In this document: positions 18,727-26,972 of the stretch, piece after piece | Position numbering within the stretch: position 1 is the first letter of the stretch | Layout of the letters: the number at the start of each line of letters is the position of its first letter | Assembly (NCBI RefSeq): GCF_014451325.2 | Contig: NZ_JACSCH020000005.1 | Coordinates: 240,648-304,647, forward strand | DNA length: 64,000 nucleotides | Reading direction: 5' to 3' | Origin: Streptomyces sp. CB02980 | GTDB taxonomy: Bacteria > Actinomycetota > Actinomycetes > Streptomycetales > Streptomycetaceae | Translations under genes and position numbers: made by a program | The notes under the pieces: model-generated | The model's input: the letters and a program-made list of their open reading frames with translations, nothing else | What the model was told of the DNA's origin: nothing | The model's database searches: none

Positions 18727-21155
18727 CCGAGCCTTCCGGGGAGACCGCGCCCGAGGCACCCGAGGACGTGGCACCCACCGAGGACGTCCGGAAGGACGTA
18801 CGGCAGGGAGCCGCCGAGCCGGAGGAGCCGGGGACGGCCGAGGAGTCGGCGTCGGCCGAGGAGTCGGCGTCGGCCGAGGAGTCGGCGACCGGCGAGGAGT
18901 CGGCGACCGGCGAGGAGTCGGCGACCGGCGAGGAGCCGCCGGCGGCCGAGGAGTCCACGCCGGCCGAGGAGCCCACGGCGGCTCAGGAGCCTGCCGCGTC
19001 CGAGGAGTCGGACGAGCCCGCCGCGGCCGACGCGGCAGAGGCGTCGGAGAAGCCCGGCGCGGCCGACGCGTCTCGGGAGTCCGCCGATACCGAGCCCGCC
19101 GAAACTGCGTCCGAGACGTCAGAGGCGTCCGAGGAGCCCGCCGCGGACGGCGACGCCGTCGCCAAGGCCGCCGACGCGCCCGAGGTGAGCGACGCGCAGG
19201 CCGAGCTCGCCGCGCAGCGGGAGCTGCGGGCGAAGATCGAGGCGCGCAAGGCCGAGAAGGAAGGGCCCCTGGCGAGCGGCGCCAAACTGAGCGGCACGGC
19301 TGCCGATCTGCTCGCGGCCGTACGGGCGGTGGAGGGCGGCGCGGCCTCCGGCAGCGCGTTCTACGAGGCCCCCGAGCCCGCACCCCGCCGACCCACCCCC
19401 GAAGCGGCCCCCGCGATGACGGTGCGGCCCCCCGTACCGGCGCAGGCGTCCGCCCCGGCTCCCGGCACCACCGCCGCCGTGCGGGAGGCCCTGGCCAAGG
19501 GCGGCGCCCCCGAGGCGCTGGCCGGCCAGGTCGCCGCCGCGCTCGGCGAGGGCGCGGCCCAGGCCCTGCTCGACGACCCCTGGCAGCTGCTCGCGGTCCC
19601 CGGGGTCCGCCCCGAGCAGGCCGACGGCTTCGCGCGGGCGCTGCTCGGCGCCGCGTGCGGCCCCGACGACCCGCGCCGGACGGTCGCCCTGACGGTGTGG
19701 CTCCTGGAGCGGGCCGCGCTCCAGGGACACACGGCGCTGGAGATCGACACCGTGCGCGCCGGACTCGCCGGGCACGCGGTGCCCGATCCCGGGTCGGCCG
19801 TCGAGGAGGCGGTGTCCGCGGGCGCGGTCCTCGTCTTCCAGGAGGAGGAGACGGCCGAGGAGGAGCCCGAAGAGGACGAGGAGTCGCCGGAGGCCGCGGA
19901 GGCCGCCGCCGAGGAGCCGGCCTCGCCCGTGCTCCTCGGACTCGACCGGTACGCGCTCGCGGAGGAGAGCCTCGCGGACGGCCTCGCCCGGCTGGTCAAG
20001 ACGGCGACGGCCGACACCTGGGAGGGCTCCGAGCTCGAACGGGCCGCCGGGGCGCACGGCCTCGTGCTGCACACGGGCGGCGAGGCCTCCCGCGCCGAGC
20101 CGGTCGCCCTCGCCGCGGCCGCCCGCGAGCGCGGGCTGCGCACCCTGGTGGCCGTCCACGCGGACGGCGGACGGCGCGCGCTCGGCCCCGCCGGGACGGA
20201 CGCGGTGACGGTCGCCGCGCTGCTCTCCGGAGCCGCCGGGCCCGGCCGGGACGAGGAGGGCGCCTTCGCCCTCGACCTGCTGGTGGTGCTCGACGCGCCG
20301 CAGCTGGACGTGGAGTCCGCCGCGATGCTCGTGGAGTCGCTGCCCGACGGCTGCCGACTGATGCTGAGCGGCGACCCGGGGTTGCTCGGCGCGCCGGGTG
20401 CCGGCCAGGTCTTCGGCGACGTGCTCGCGGCCCGGGTGTGTCCGCGGATCGCCTCGCGCGTGCCCGACCCGGGCCCGCTCGGCGAGCTGGTCTCGGGCAT
20501 CGGCGCCGGAGAGCTGAACCAGGTCGAGGCCCCCGGCAAGGAGATCGTGATCGTCCCCGTGCGGGACGCCGGCGAGGCCGTGCACCGTACCGTCCAGCTG
20601 GTCGCCGACTCGGTGCCGCGGGCGATCGGCGTCCCCGCCGAGCAGACGCAGGTCGTCACGGTCGGCCACGGCGGCTCGGCCGGTACGCGCGCGTTGAACA
20701 CCGCGCTCAAGCAGCGGCTGAATCCCGGTCCCGGCCGGTTCGGCGGCTACGACCCCGGGGACCGGGTGGCGTACGCGCCCGTGCCGGGGCGGACGGTGAC
20801 GGGCACGGTCCTGTCGGCCGACACCGAGGGGCTGCGGCTGCGGTGCGACGACGAGGAGCTCCTCGTACCGAAGGAGCGCGTGGAGTCGGCACTGCGGCAC
20901 GGCTGGGCGCTCACCGCGCACCAGGCGGCCGGGCTGCGCTGGCCCGCGGTGGTCGTCGTGCTGCCGGGCGACGCCGCCGGGGGCCTGAGCAGGCCGTGGG
21001 TGTACACGGCGTTCGGCCGCGCGGAGCGTCATCTGTCCGTCGTGCACGGCGTGGACCAGGCGCTGCCGCGCGCGGTGGCCGAGGGCGTGGCCCCGGAGCG
21101 TACGACGCGACTGCGGCCGCTCCTGGAGACGCTGCTCGCCGTGCCCGAGGAGTAG
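18723..21155 (+). CDS. RecD2-like helix-hairpin-helix protein with degenerate ATPase site
   Basis: An 810-residue protein. Residues 1-230 are acidic, low-complexity and repeat-bearing. About 250-310 resemble the RecD2 helix-hairpin-helix region ([26 protein letters not shown]). About 440-590 and 700-800 resemble RecD2 helicase domains: [36 protein letters not shown] and [17 protein letters not shown]. The Walker A position reads TGGEASRAE (451-459) instead of TGGPGTGKT, so the ATP-binding lysine is Ala458. The Walker B position reads VVLDAPQLD. It is therefore probably a non-hydrolysing RecD2 relative, perhaps a DNA-binding or regulatory protein. The GTG overlaps the stop of the reductase. 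Confidence 0.75.
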   Translation: MTEPSGETAPEAPEDVAPTEDVRKDVRQGAAEPEEPGTAEESASAEESASAEESATGEESATGEESATGEEPPAAEESTPAEEPTAAQEPAASEESDEPAAADAAEASEKPGAADASRESADTEPAETASETSEASEEPAADGDAVAKAADAPEVSDAQAELAAQRELRAKIEARKAEKEGPLASGAKLSGTAADLLAAVRAVEGGAASGSAFYEAPEPAPRRPTPEAAPAMTVRPPVPAQASAPAPGTTAAVREALAKGGAPEALAGQVAAALGEGAAQALLDDPWQLLAVPGVRPEQADGFARALLGAACGPDDPRRTVALTVWLLERAALQGHTALEIDTVRAGLAGHAVPDPGSAVEEAVSAGAVLVFQEEETAEEEPEEDEESPEAAEAAAEEPASPVLLGLDRYALAEESLADGLARLVKTATADTWEGSELERAAGAHGLVLHTGGEASRAEPVALAAAARERGLRTLVAVHADGGRRALGPAGTDAVTVAALLSGAAGPGRDEEGAFALDLLVVLDAPQLDVESAAMLVESLPDGCRLMLSGDPGLLGAPGAGQVFGDVLAARVCPRIASRVPDPGPLGELVSGIGAGELNQVEAPGKEIVIVPVRDAGEAVHRTVQLVADSVPRAIGVPAEQTQVVTVGHGGSAGTRALNTALKQRLNPGPGRFGGYDPGDRVAYAPVPGRTVTGTVLSADTEGLRLRCDDEELLVPKERVESALRHGWALTAHQAAGLRWPAVVVVLPGDAAGGLSRPWVYTAFGRAERHLSVVHGVDQALPRAVAEGVAPERTTRLRPLLETLLAVPEE
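18840..18929 (+). repeat. Five tandem 18-bp repeats encoding EESA(S/T)(A/G)
   Basis: The 18-base unit GAGGAGTCGGCG plus TCGGCC or ACCGGC repeats five times inside the 18723-21155 gene, encoding an acidic hexapeptide from residue 40. The first two units share one ending and the last three the other, showing stepwise duplication. Confidence 0.9.
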
Positions 21156-21199
21156 GGCCGAGGCGCAAGGTCCGGGGAACAGGGGCCGGAACGCGGAAC

Positions 21200-21243
21200 G
21201 GCGGAGGGCCGGGACACCGATCGTGGTGTCCCGGCCCTCCGCC
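21200..21243. terminator. Strong bidirectional terminator
   Basis: GGCGGAGGGCCGGGACACC and its exact complement form a perfect 19-bp stem with a six-base loop (GATCGT). It lies between the convergent RecD2-like gene and the 21278-21970 gene. Confidence 0.9.
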
Positions 21244-21277
21244 GTCTCCCCGCGTCTCGCGCGCCCCCGGGTCTCCC

Positions 21278-21970
21278 TCAGGAGGCGGAGCCGCCGGCCC
21301 CGTCTTCATCGCCGTCTTCATCAGCGTCTTCATCGGCGTTGTCATCGGCGTCTTCGTCCTCGTCGAAGACGGAGCTGACGTCGAAGCGGCAGATGATCCG
21401 CTCCGGATCAGCTTGCTCGAAGGGGGCGTTGAGCCATTCCCCCGGTTCCGGGAGCTCCTCGGCGGCGGTGACCCAGAGCGTGGAGTCGCCCTCCTCCAGG
21501 CCGAACTCCTTGTGCCGGGAGGCGATCTCGTCCGGTTCGTACTCGCCGAACAGCACGCCGAGTGCGGCGAGCGGCGAGACTCCGGCCCGGGCGCCGGGAC
21601 CGGTGGCGTCCGCCTCGCCGTCGATCTCGGCGATGCGGCGGGCCTGGGCGAGCAGACGCTTCGGTTCCGCCACGGCGTAGTCGCGGCGGATCAGGAGGCT
21701 GAGCGCATGCGGTTCGTCGGGTCCGGCGTACGGCGGCAGCGAACCGTCCGCTCCGGGGATCTCGAAGGGAGTGACCTCGTCGTAGCGGTCGTAGAGGAGT
21801 TCGTCGTACGCCTCGGCCGCCCCTGCGAGGGCGTTGAAGGCTTCGTAGACGGCCGGGTCGTCGTCACCCGTGCGGCGTTCGACCGCCGCGAGGTGACGGT
21901 CCAGTGCGGCTTTGACCGCCTCGGCGGCGGCACGTACCTCGGCAGCGGTGGGCTGCGCAGCATCAGACAT
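21278..21970 (-). CDS. Hypothetical acidic protein
   Basis: A 230-residue protein I do not recognise beyond similar proteins expected in Streptomyces. It has an N-terminal helical stretch (AAEVRAAAEAVKAALDRHLAAVERR) and a middle segment with Tyr-rich YDELLYDRYDE. A globular part contains LGVLFGEYEPDEIASRHKEFG and LWVTAAEELPEPGEW. The C-terminal tail of about 25 residues is almost only Asp, Glu and Ala. It is probably cytoplasmic, with no signal peptide or membrane helix. ATG 21970 (MSDAAQPT) is the start. The gene is divergent from the DUF5703 gene, with 47 bases between starts. Confidence 0.75.
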   Translation of the reverse strand: MSDAAQPTAAEVRAAAEAVKAALDRHLAAVERRTGDDDPAVYEAFNALAGAAEAYDELLYDRYDEVTPFEIPGADGSLPPYAGPDEPHALSLLIRRDYAVAEPKRLLAQARRIAEIDGEADATGPGARAGVSPLAALGVLFGEYEPDEIASRHKEFGLEEGDSTLWVTAAEELPEPGEWLNAPFEQADPERIICRFDVSSVFDEDEDADDNADEDADEDGDEDGAGGSAS

Positions 21971-22017
21971 GGGACGCACGCTATCCGTAGCGGGCCCGTG
22001 CCCGCACAATAGATGCG

Positions 22018-22206
22018 ATGCCGGAATACGAATTTGTCGACGTGTACGTGCCGCGCGGTGTCTCCCGCAAGGAGGCGACGCGGCTGCTGACCGACCATGC
22101 CGAGTACGGACACTGGGAGTTGGACCGTCTGAGCCTGCACCGGGACGGGAGCCGCAGAGTGCGGCTGAAGCGGCGGATCATCCGCCAGGTGCGAGCGACC
22201 TGGTAG
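22018..22206 (+). CDS. DUF5703 family small protein
   Basis: A 62-residue protein starting MPEYEFVDVYVPRGVSRKEATRLL, matching the small DUF5703 family that is nearly universal in Streptomyces. It has a mixed alpha/beta N-terminal half and a strongly basic C-terminus (RRVRLKRRIIRQVRATW), suggesting nucleic-acid or membrane-surface contact. Function is unknown. It is followed by a strong hairpin terminator 11 bases after the stop. Confidence 0.85.
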   Translation: MPEYEFVDVYVPRGVSRKEATRLLTDHAEYGHWELDRLSLHRDGSRRVRLKRRIIRQVRATW

Positions 22207-22217
22207 AGCGACGAGAA

Positions 22218-22242
22218 GGGGCCCCGCGGTCTGCGGGGCCCC
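22218..22242 (+). terminator. Terminator after DUF5703 gene
   Basis: GGGGCCCCGC (22218-22227) pairs perfectly with GCGGGGCCCC (22233-22242) around a five-base loop, 11 bases after the stop codon. It probably also serves the converging chpC gene. Confidence 0.85.
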
Positions 22243-22316
22243 TGTGCGTGGTGCGTCGTACGCCGCGCGCGGTGCGACTGGATCAGCCCTCCGCGCGTCC
22301 CGGTCGGCGCCGCGGG

Positions 22317-23171
22317 TCAGGCGGCGCTGCGGGACCGGCGGTAGATCAGCGAACCGGCGAGCAGCAGACCGGCCCCGGCGGGGACGATCACGCCGAGCGG
22401 ACCGGAACCGGTCTCGGCGAGCTCCTCGACGGCACGGGGCGGAGTGACGCTGTGCTCACCCGGGGTGTTCGGCCCACCCTCGCTGCCGGGAGTACCCGGG
22501 TTGCCCGGGGTCCCGGGCGTACCCGGAGTACCGGGGGTGCCAGGCGTCCCAGGAGTACCGGGGTTTCCAGGGTTACCCGGATTCCCAGGGTTGCCGGGGT
22601 TGCCAGGGTTGCCGGGGTTGCCAGGGTTGCCCGGATTCCCAGGGTTGCCCGGATTCCCGGGGTTGCCCGGATTCCCGGGGTTCCCGGGGTTACCCGGATT
22701 GCCCGGGTTTCCAGGGTTACCCGGATGCGTCGGCTCGATGCCGTTGCCGCAGCTGTTGCCCGCGGCCGCGTTGCCCAGGCCGATGCCCGTGACGCTGTTG
22801 CCGCACACGTTGACCGGGACGTCGACGGGCACCTGGACGGTGTTGCCGGAGCCGACGCCCGGGGAGTTGCCGGTGTGACCGCCGGCGGAGGAACCGCCGC
22901 CCGGCTTGCCGGGCTTACCCGGCTTGGAGGTGTTGGCGCACTTGTTTCCCATCGCCGGATTGAGCAGTCCGACGACGTTGACGGTGTTTCCGCAGGCGTT
23001 CACCGGCACGTGCACCGGGACCTGGACGGAATTTCCGGACGCGACGCCCGGGGAATTCAGGGCCGCACCGTTCGCACCGGAATCGGCGTGCGCATAACCG
23101 CCGCCGACTGCGGCGAAAACGCCTCCGGCTGCCGCAACGGTGACAAGACCCTTGCGCGTGACCTGTCGCAT
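22317..23171 (-). CDS. chpC: Long chaplin with collagen-like stalk and sortase signal
   Basis: A 284-residue cell-wall-anchored surface protein. A signal peptide (cleaved near AHA, residue 29) precedes two chaplin domains, about 30-80 (cysteines 60 and 78) and 100-142 (cysteines 123 and 141). Chaplins form amyloid fibres that coat aerial hyphae and spores. Residues about 149-229 are an unbroken Gly-Asn/Thr-Pro collagen-like repeat. The C-terminus has LAETG (251-255), a hydrophobic helix and RRSRS, a class E sortase signal. ATG 23171 follows AGGGA. It lies just downstream of the short chaplin gene, as chpC follows chpH in relatives. The collagen stalk may hold the fibre-forming domains away from the wall. 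Confidence 0.9.
   Translation of the reverse strand: MRQVTRKGLVTVAAAGGVFAAVGGGYAHADSGANGAALNSPGVASGNSVQVPVHVPVNACGNTVNVVGLLNPAMGNKCANTSKPGKPGKPGGGSSAGGHTGNSPGVGSGNTVQVPVDVPVNVCGNSVTGIGLGNAAAGNSCGNGIEPTHPGNPGNPGNPGNPGNPGNPGNPGNPGNPGNPGNPGNPGNPGNPGNPGNPGNPGNPGTPGTPGTPGTPGTPGTPGNPGTPGSEGGPNTPGEHSVTPPRAVEELAETGSGPLGVIVPAGAGLLLAGSLIYRRSRSAA
22485..22727 (-). repeat. 9-bp-period repeat encoding collagen-like GNP/GTP triplets
   Basis: About 27 tandem codon triplets encode Gly-Asn-Pro, with Gly-Thr-Pro near the C-terminal end, inside the chpC gene. Third-position variation (GGG/GGT/GGA, CCC/CCG) shows selection for the amino acids rather than a recent pure expansion, although copy number is likely to vary between strains. 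Confidence 0.92.
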
Positions 23172-23239
23172 AGCTGTTCCCTGCCTGCTCGGCTTCGAAA
23201 GAGTGCCACCGGGTGGAACACCCGGGGCGGAAATGGCCA

Positions 23240-23276
23240 CCGGCCCCGGAGTGCATGGCACGCACTCCGGGGCCGG
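23240..23276 (-). terminator. Terminator after short chaplin gene
   Basis: CCGGCCCCGGAGTGC (23240-23254) pairs with its exact complement at 23262-23276 around a seven-base loop. It follows the chpH stop by 34 bases, so the two chaplin genes are probably separate transcripts. Confidence 0.85.
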
Positions 23277-23310
23277 ACCGGCTCACACCCTCACGGGGCG
23301 AGGCACAACG

Positions 23311-23544
23311 TCAGGCGTTGACGCAGGTGTTGCCGAAGGCGGGGTTCAGCAGCCCGATCACGGAGACCGTGTTGCCGCACACGTTCACCGGGACGTGAAC
23401 GGGAACCTGGACGACGTTGCCCGAGAGCACGCCGGGGGAACCGATGGCGGCACCCTGAGCGCCCGCGTCGGCAACGGCCATGCCCGCACCCGCGAGAACG
23501 AGACCGCCAGTGGCAGCCGCAGCAGCGACGACCTTCTTGATCAT
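23311..23544 (-). CDS. chpH: Short chaplin ChpH
   Basis: A 77-residue secreted protein: a 25-residue signal peptide (cleaved after AVA), then a single chaplin domain with [28 protein letters not shown]. Cys56 and Cys74 form the typical intramolecular disulfide of short chaplins. Secreted short chaplins assemble into amyloid at the air-water interface and let aerial hyphae escape the medium. The sequence is very close to S. coelicolor ChpH as I remember it. ATG 23544 has the strong ribosome site AGGAGGA. A candidate ECF-type promoter and a triple repeat lie upstream. ChpE is a less likely alternative name. Confidence 0.93.
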   Translation of the reverse strand: MIKKVVAAAAATGGLVLAGAGMAVADAGAQGAAIGSPGVLSGNVVQVPVHVPVNVCGNTVSVIGLLNPAFGNTCVNA

Positions 23545-23592
23545 TATTCCTCCTAGTGGGAAATGCGGCCCCAGCCGCGGACCGCACCACCT

Positions 23593-23620
23593 GTAACGAG
23601 GGGGAATGGTGGGGGCTACG
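23593..23620 (-). promoter_or_regulatory. Candidate BldN-type (ECF sigma) promoter of chpH
   Basis: Read on the minus strand: CGTAGC, 16 bases, CGTTAC. This resembles the CGTAAC-N16-CGTTGA pattern I associate with BldN-dependent promoters, and chaplin genes are known BldN targets. The -10 element lies about 50 bases before the chpH start. The match is partial. Confidence 0.45.
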
Positions 23621-23682
23621 AGCCCCCGAGTGCATTCACTCTTTCCGGTCACATGCAAACGCGCGGACGAATTTCGACGGAC

Positions 23683-23718
23683 GTCGTGCACGGAGTCGTG
23701 CACGGAGTCGTGCACGGA
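23683..23718. repeat. Three tandem 12-bp repeats GTCGTGCACGGA
   Basis: Three exact copies of GTCGTGCACGGA, each with the palindrome GTGCAC, lie 139-174 bases upstream of the chpH start and just after the M20 peptidase stop. Exact noncoding triplication suggests a regulator-binding array for chpH, but no known site is recognised. Confidence 0.8.
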
Positions 23719-23732
23719 CGTCGCGACCGTCG

Positions 23733-25067
23733 TCAGCAGGCGTCGATGAAACGGTCCAGGACGCGGGCGCCGAACTTCAGGCCGTCCACCGGCACCCGCT
23801 CGTCCACGCCGTGGAACATGCCGGCGAAGTCGAGCTCCGGCGGCAGCTGGAGCGGGGCGAAGCCGAAGCAGCGGATGCCGAGGTCGTCGAAGGACTTCGC
23901 GTCGGTGCCGCCGGACAGCATGTACGGCACGGCGCGGGCGATCGGGTCCTCGGCGCGCAGCGCCAGCTGCATGGCGTCGACCAGGGCGCCGTCGAAGCTG
24001 GTCTCCAGGGCCTTGTCGCCGTGGACGTCCTCGCGCTTCACGTTCGGTCCGAGGATCCGGTCGAGGTCGGCGAGGAACTCCTGCTCGTAGCCGGGCAGGA
24101 AGCGGCCGTCGACGTGCGCGGTGGCCTGGCCGGGGATCACGTTCACCTTGTAGCCGGCGCCGAGCATGGTCGGGGCCGCCGAGTTCCGCAGGGTGGCGCC
24201 GACCATCTTGGCGATGCCGCCGAGCTTGGCGAGGGTGCCGTCCATGTCCTCGGGGTCGAGCGGGGTGCCCAGCGCATCGGAGAGCTCGTCCAGGAAGGAG
24301 CGGACGGTCTTGGTGACCCGCACCGGCCACTGGTGGCGGCCGAGCCGGCCGACGGCCTCGCAGAGCTCGGTGATGGCGTTGTCGTCGTTGGTCATCGAGC
24401 CGTGGCCGGCCGTGCCCTCGACGGTCAGCCGCATCCAGTGCATGCCCTTCTGGGCGGTCTCGACCAGGTAGAGCCGCAGGTTCTCGTTCACGGTGAAGGA
24501 GAAGCCGCCGACCTCGCCGATGGCCTCGTCGACCCCGTCGAAGAGGTCCCGGTGCTTGTCGACCAGGTGCCGGGCGCCGTAGGTGCCGCCCGCCTCCTCG
24601 TCGGCGAGGAAGGCGAGGACGATGTCGCGCGGGGGCTTGCGGCCGCTGCGCAGCCGGTCCCGGACGACCGCGAGGGTCATCGCGTCCATGTCCTTCATGT
24701 CGACGGCGCCGCGGCCCCAGACGCAGCCGTCGGCGATCTCCCCGGAGAAGGGGTGGTGCGTCCAGTCCTCGGCGTTGGCCGGGACGACGTCGGTGTGGCC
24801 GTGGATGAGCAGGGCCGGCCGCGACGGGTCCTCGCCCTCGATGCGGGCGACGGTGGAGGCCCGCCCCTTGTGCGACTCGATGACCTGCGGCTCGAGTCCG
24901 ACCTCCGCGAGCTTCTCGGCGATGTACTCCGCCGCCGCCCGCTCACCCGGGCCGGAGTGGTCGCCGTAGTTGCTGGTGTCGATGCGGATGAGGTCGCGAC
25001 AGAGGTCCACGACCTCGTTCTCGGCGGTCTCGGCGTTGCCGCTTCGACCCGTGTTCGACTCGCTCAC
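23733..25067 (-). CDS. M20/M25/M40 family metallopeptidase
   Basis: A 444-residue dizinc hydrolase of the ArgE/DapE/carboxypeptidase type. The metal-site motifs are present: LIHGHTDVVP, WGRGAVDMKDMDAM with the bridging Asp, and FLADEEAGGTYGARHLV with the catalytic Glu pair. C-terminal ligands appear in SGGTDAKSF and GMFHGVDERV. A lid/dimerisation domain lies about residues 190-310. The substrate is probably a peptide or N-acyl amino acid. GTG 25067 has GGGAGGA upstream. It is divergent from the tRNA-Leu gene. Confidence 0.9.
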   Translation of the reverse strand: MSESNTGRSGNAETAENEVVDLCRDLIRIDTSNYGDHSGPGERAAAEYIAEKLAEVGLEPQVIESHKGRASTVARIEGEDPSRPALLIHGHTDVVPANAEDWTHHPFSGEIADGCVWGRGAVDMKDMDAMTLAVVRDRLRSGRKPPRDIVLAFLADEEAGGTYGARHLVDKHRDLFDGVDEAIGEVGGFSFTVNENLRLYLVETAQKGMHWMRLTVEGTAGHGSMTNDDNAITELCEAVGRLGRHQWPVRVTKTVRSFLDELSDALGTPLDPEDMDGTLAKLGGIAKMVGATLRNSAAPTMLGAGYKVNVIPGQATAHVDGRFLPGYEQEFLADLDRILGPNVKREDVHGDKALETSFDGALVDAMQLALRAEDPIARAVPYMLSGGTDAKSFDDLGIRCFGFAPLQLPPELDFAGMFHGVDERVPVDGLKFGARVLDRFIDAC

Positions 25068-25194
25068 GCTGCTTCCTCCCACTACGTGCCCCACGTGATT
25101 GCTTCGGTCCTCTCCCCATCCTCCCGCGTGCCCCCCTCCCCGCCCAAGGGCGGCCCTCGGCCGACATGCGGCTGTCACATGACGGGGGCGACCA

Positions 25195-25215
25195 GGGGTG
25201 GTGATCGACCACCCC
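25195..25215. promoter_or_regulatory. Inverted repeat in tRNA-Leu promoter region
   Basis: GGGGTGGT-GATCG-ACCACCCC, perfect 8-bp arms, about 60 bases upstream of the tRNA. A TATGGT at 25226-25231 is a plausible -10. The repeat could be an operator or a terminator-like structure in the spacer. Confidence 0.35.
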
Positions 25216-25275
25216 GAATGTTTGCTATGGTTTTCCTCGTCGGAAGGGCCCAGCGGCCAGGAAGACAGACACCTT

Positions 25276-25363
25276 GTCCGGGTGGCGGAATGGCAGACGC
25301 GCTAGCTTGAGGTGCTAGTGCCCTTTATCGGGCGTGGGGGTTCAAGTCCCCCCTCGGACACCA
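25276..25363 (+). tRNA. tRNA-Leu (GAG anticodon)
   Basis: An 88-base class II tRNA with encoded CCA (25361-25363). The acceptor stem GTCCGGG pairs with CTCGGAC with one wobble. The anticodon stem CTAGC/GCTAG encloses the loop TTGAGGT with anticodon GAG at 25309-25311, reading CUC leucine codons. A long variable arm (TGCCCTTTATCGGGCG) is typical of leucine tRNAs, and the T-arm GGGGGTTCAAGTCCCCC is canonical. Confidence 0.97.
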
Positions 25364-25367
25364 CACG

Positions 25368-25398
25368 AAGTCCCGGTCGATCTCATCGACCGGGACTT
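25368..25398 (+). terminator. Terminator of tRNA-Leu
   Basis: AAGTCCCGGTCGAT and its exact complement form a perfect 14-bp stem with a three-base loop (CTC) immediately after the tRNA, ending in TTTC. Confidence 0.9.
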
Positions 25399-25432
25399 TC
25401 GGCATGAGTACGTGCAGTCACGAGGCGGAGCC

Positions 25433-26359
25433 GTGAGACGGAGAGCGAAGGCGCCGGTCGCGCCGTTGCCGCAGCGGGACGGGATCGATCCCGTGCGGCT
25501 GCGGCTGCCGGATGACCCGGACGGGGTCTGGGCGACCGTGCGGGAGCATCTGCTCGACCGGTACGGGGTGGCCGTCGGGGCCGGGCGGGTCGAGGAGATG
25601 CTCGGCGAGGGCCGGTTCGTCGGGATCGACGGGCCGGTGGCCGGGGACGATCCGTACACCGTGGGCCGGTACCTCTGGTTCCACCGGGACTTTCCCGTGG
25701 AGGAGCCGGTGCCGTTCCCCGTCGGGGTGGTCTACCGGGACGAGCGGATCGTCGTCGCGGACAAGCCGCACTTCCTCGCCACGATGCCCCGGGGGCGGCA
25801 CGTCACGGAGACCGCGCTCGCACGGCTGCGACGGGAGCTGGGGCTTCCGTCGCTGCAGCCCGCGCACCGGCTCGACCGGCTGACGGCGGGCCTGGTGCTC
25901 TGTGTCGTACGGCCGGAGGACCGGGGGGCGTACCAGACGCTGTTCCGGGACCGGCTGGTGCGCAAGGAGTACGAGGCGGTGGCGCCGTACGACCCGGCGG
26001 TGGAGCTGCCGGTGACGGTGCGGAGCCGGATCGAGAAGGAGCGCGGGGTGATGGCCGCCCGGGAGATACCGGGTGAGCCGAACAGCGAGAGCCGGATCGC
26101 GCTCGTGGAGCGGCGGGGCGGGCTCGGGCGGTACCGGCTGGCGCCGGAGACCGGGCGGACGCATCAGCTGCGGGTGCACATGAACGCGCTGGGGCTGCCG
26201 ATCCTGCACGATCCGATCTATCCGGTGGTCCGTGCGGACGGGCCGGAGGACTTCCGGCGTCCGCTGCAACTGCTGGCGCGGACGCTGGAGTTCACCGACC
26301 CGTTCACGGGTGCGCCGAGGCGCTTCGAGAGCCGGCTGGCTCTCAGTGGCCTCGATTGA
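25433..26359 (+). CDS. RluA-type RNA pseudouridine synthase
   Basis: A 308-residue enzyme expected to convert specific uridines in rRNA or tRNA to pseudouridine. The catalytic motif is PAHRLDRLTAGLVLCVV, with the essential Asp in HRLDR. Downstream RKEYEAVAP, PETGRTHQLRVHMNALGLPILHDPIY complete the RluA core. An N-terminal extension of about 90 residues may help target RNA. GTG 25433 follows GGCGGAG; the longer open frame begins inside the tRNA terminator. Its 3' end overlaps the convergent MBL gene by 17 bases. Confidence 0.92.
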   Translation: MRRRAKAPVAPLPQRDGIDPVRLRLPDDPDGVWATVREHLLDRYGVAVGAGRVEEMLGEGRFVGIDGPVAGDDPYTVGRYLWFHRDFPVEEPVPFPVGVVYRDERIVVADKPHFLATMPRGRHVTETALARLRRELGLPSLQPAHRLDRLTAGLVLCVVRPEDRGAYQTLFRDRLVRKEYEAVAPYDPAVELPVTVRSRIEKERGVMAAREIPGEPNSESRIALVERRGGLGRYRLAPETGRTHQLRVHMNALGLPILHDPIYPVVRADGPEDFRRPLQLLARTLEFTDPFTGAPRRFESRLALSGLD

Positions 26360-26972
26360 TCCACTCCTGCAGGTTCGGAGCTTCGGCGCCGATCGTGGTG
26401 CTGTCGCCGTGGCCGGTGCGGACCACCGTCTCCGGCGGGAGGGTGAGGAGCTTCTCGCGGATCGAGTCGACGATCGTCGGGAAGTCCGAGAAGGACCGGC
26501 CGGTGGCGCCGGGACCGCCCTGGAAGAGGGTGTCGCCGGTGAAGACCGTGCCCAGGTCGGGGGCGTAGAGGCAGATGCCGCCGGGGGCGTGACCGGGGGT
26601 GTGCAGGACCGTGAGGTCGGTGCCGGCGATGGTGAGGACCTGGCCGTCGGCGAGTTCGCCGTCGGGGCTGTGGTCGGGGTGGGTCTGCTTCCACAGCGGC
26701 TGGTCGGCGGAGTGGAGCAGGATGCGGGCGCCGGTGGCGGCCGCGAGCGCCGGGGCCGCGTCGATGTGGTCGTTGTGGGCGTGGGTGCAGACGATGGCGC
26801 GCAGGGCGCGGCCGTCGAGGGCGGCGAGGATGGCCTCGGCGTCGTGGGCGGCGTCGATGACGATCGCCTCGCTGTCGTCGCCGACGATCCAGACGTTGTT
26901 GTCGACGTCCCAGGTGCCGCCGTCGAGGCTGAAGGTGCCGGAGGTGACGAGGTGGTCGATGCGGGCGGCCAT
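26343..26972 (-). CDS. MBL-fold hydrolase linked to mycothiol formaldehyde detoxification
   Basis: A 209-residue metallo-beta-lactamase-fold protein with the zinc motif THAHNDHID. Further metal ligands occur in HTPGHAPGG, FTGDTLF and RTGHGDSTT, a glyoxalase-II-like set. Its start overlaps the stop of the mycothiol-dependent dehydrogenase gene by one base (TGATG). That pairing is common in actinobacteria and suggests it hydrolyses the S-formylmycothiol made by the dehydrogenase; this role is inferred from context. Confidence 0.88.
   Translation of the reverse strand: MAARIDHLVTSGTFSLDGGTWDVDNNVWIVGDDSEAIVIDAAHDAEAILAALDGRALRAIVCTHAHNDHIDAAPALAAATGARILLHSADQPLWKQTHPDHSPDGELADGQVLTIAGTDLTVLHTPGHAPGGICLYAPDLGTVFTGDTLFQGGPGATGRSFSDFPTIVDSIREKLLTLPPETVVRTGHGDSTTIGAEAPNLQEWINRGH

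Noticed and set aside
22485..22727. CRISPR-like or satellite array
   Set aside because: The 9-bp period lies entirely within the chpC frame and encodes Gly-X-Pro; there are no spacers.
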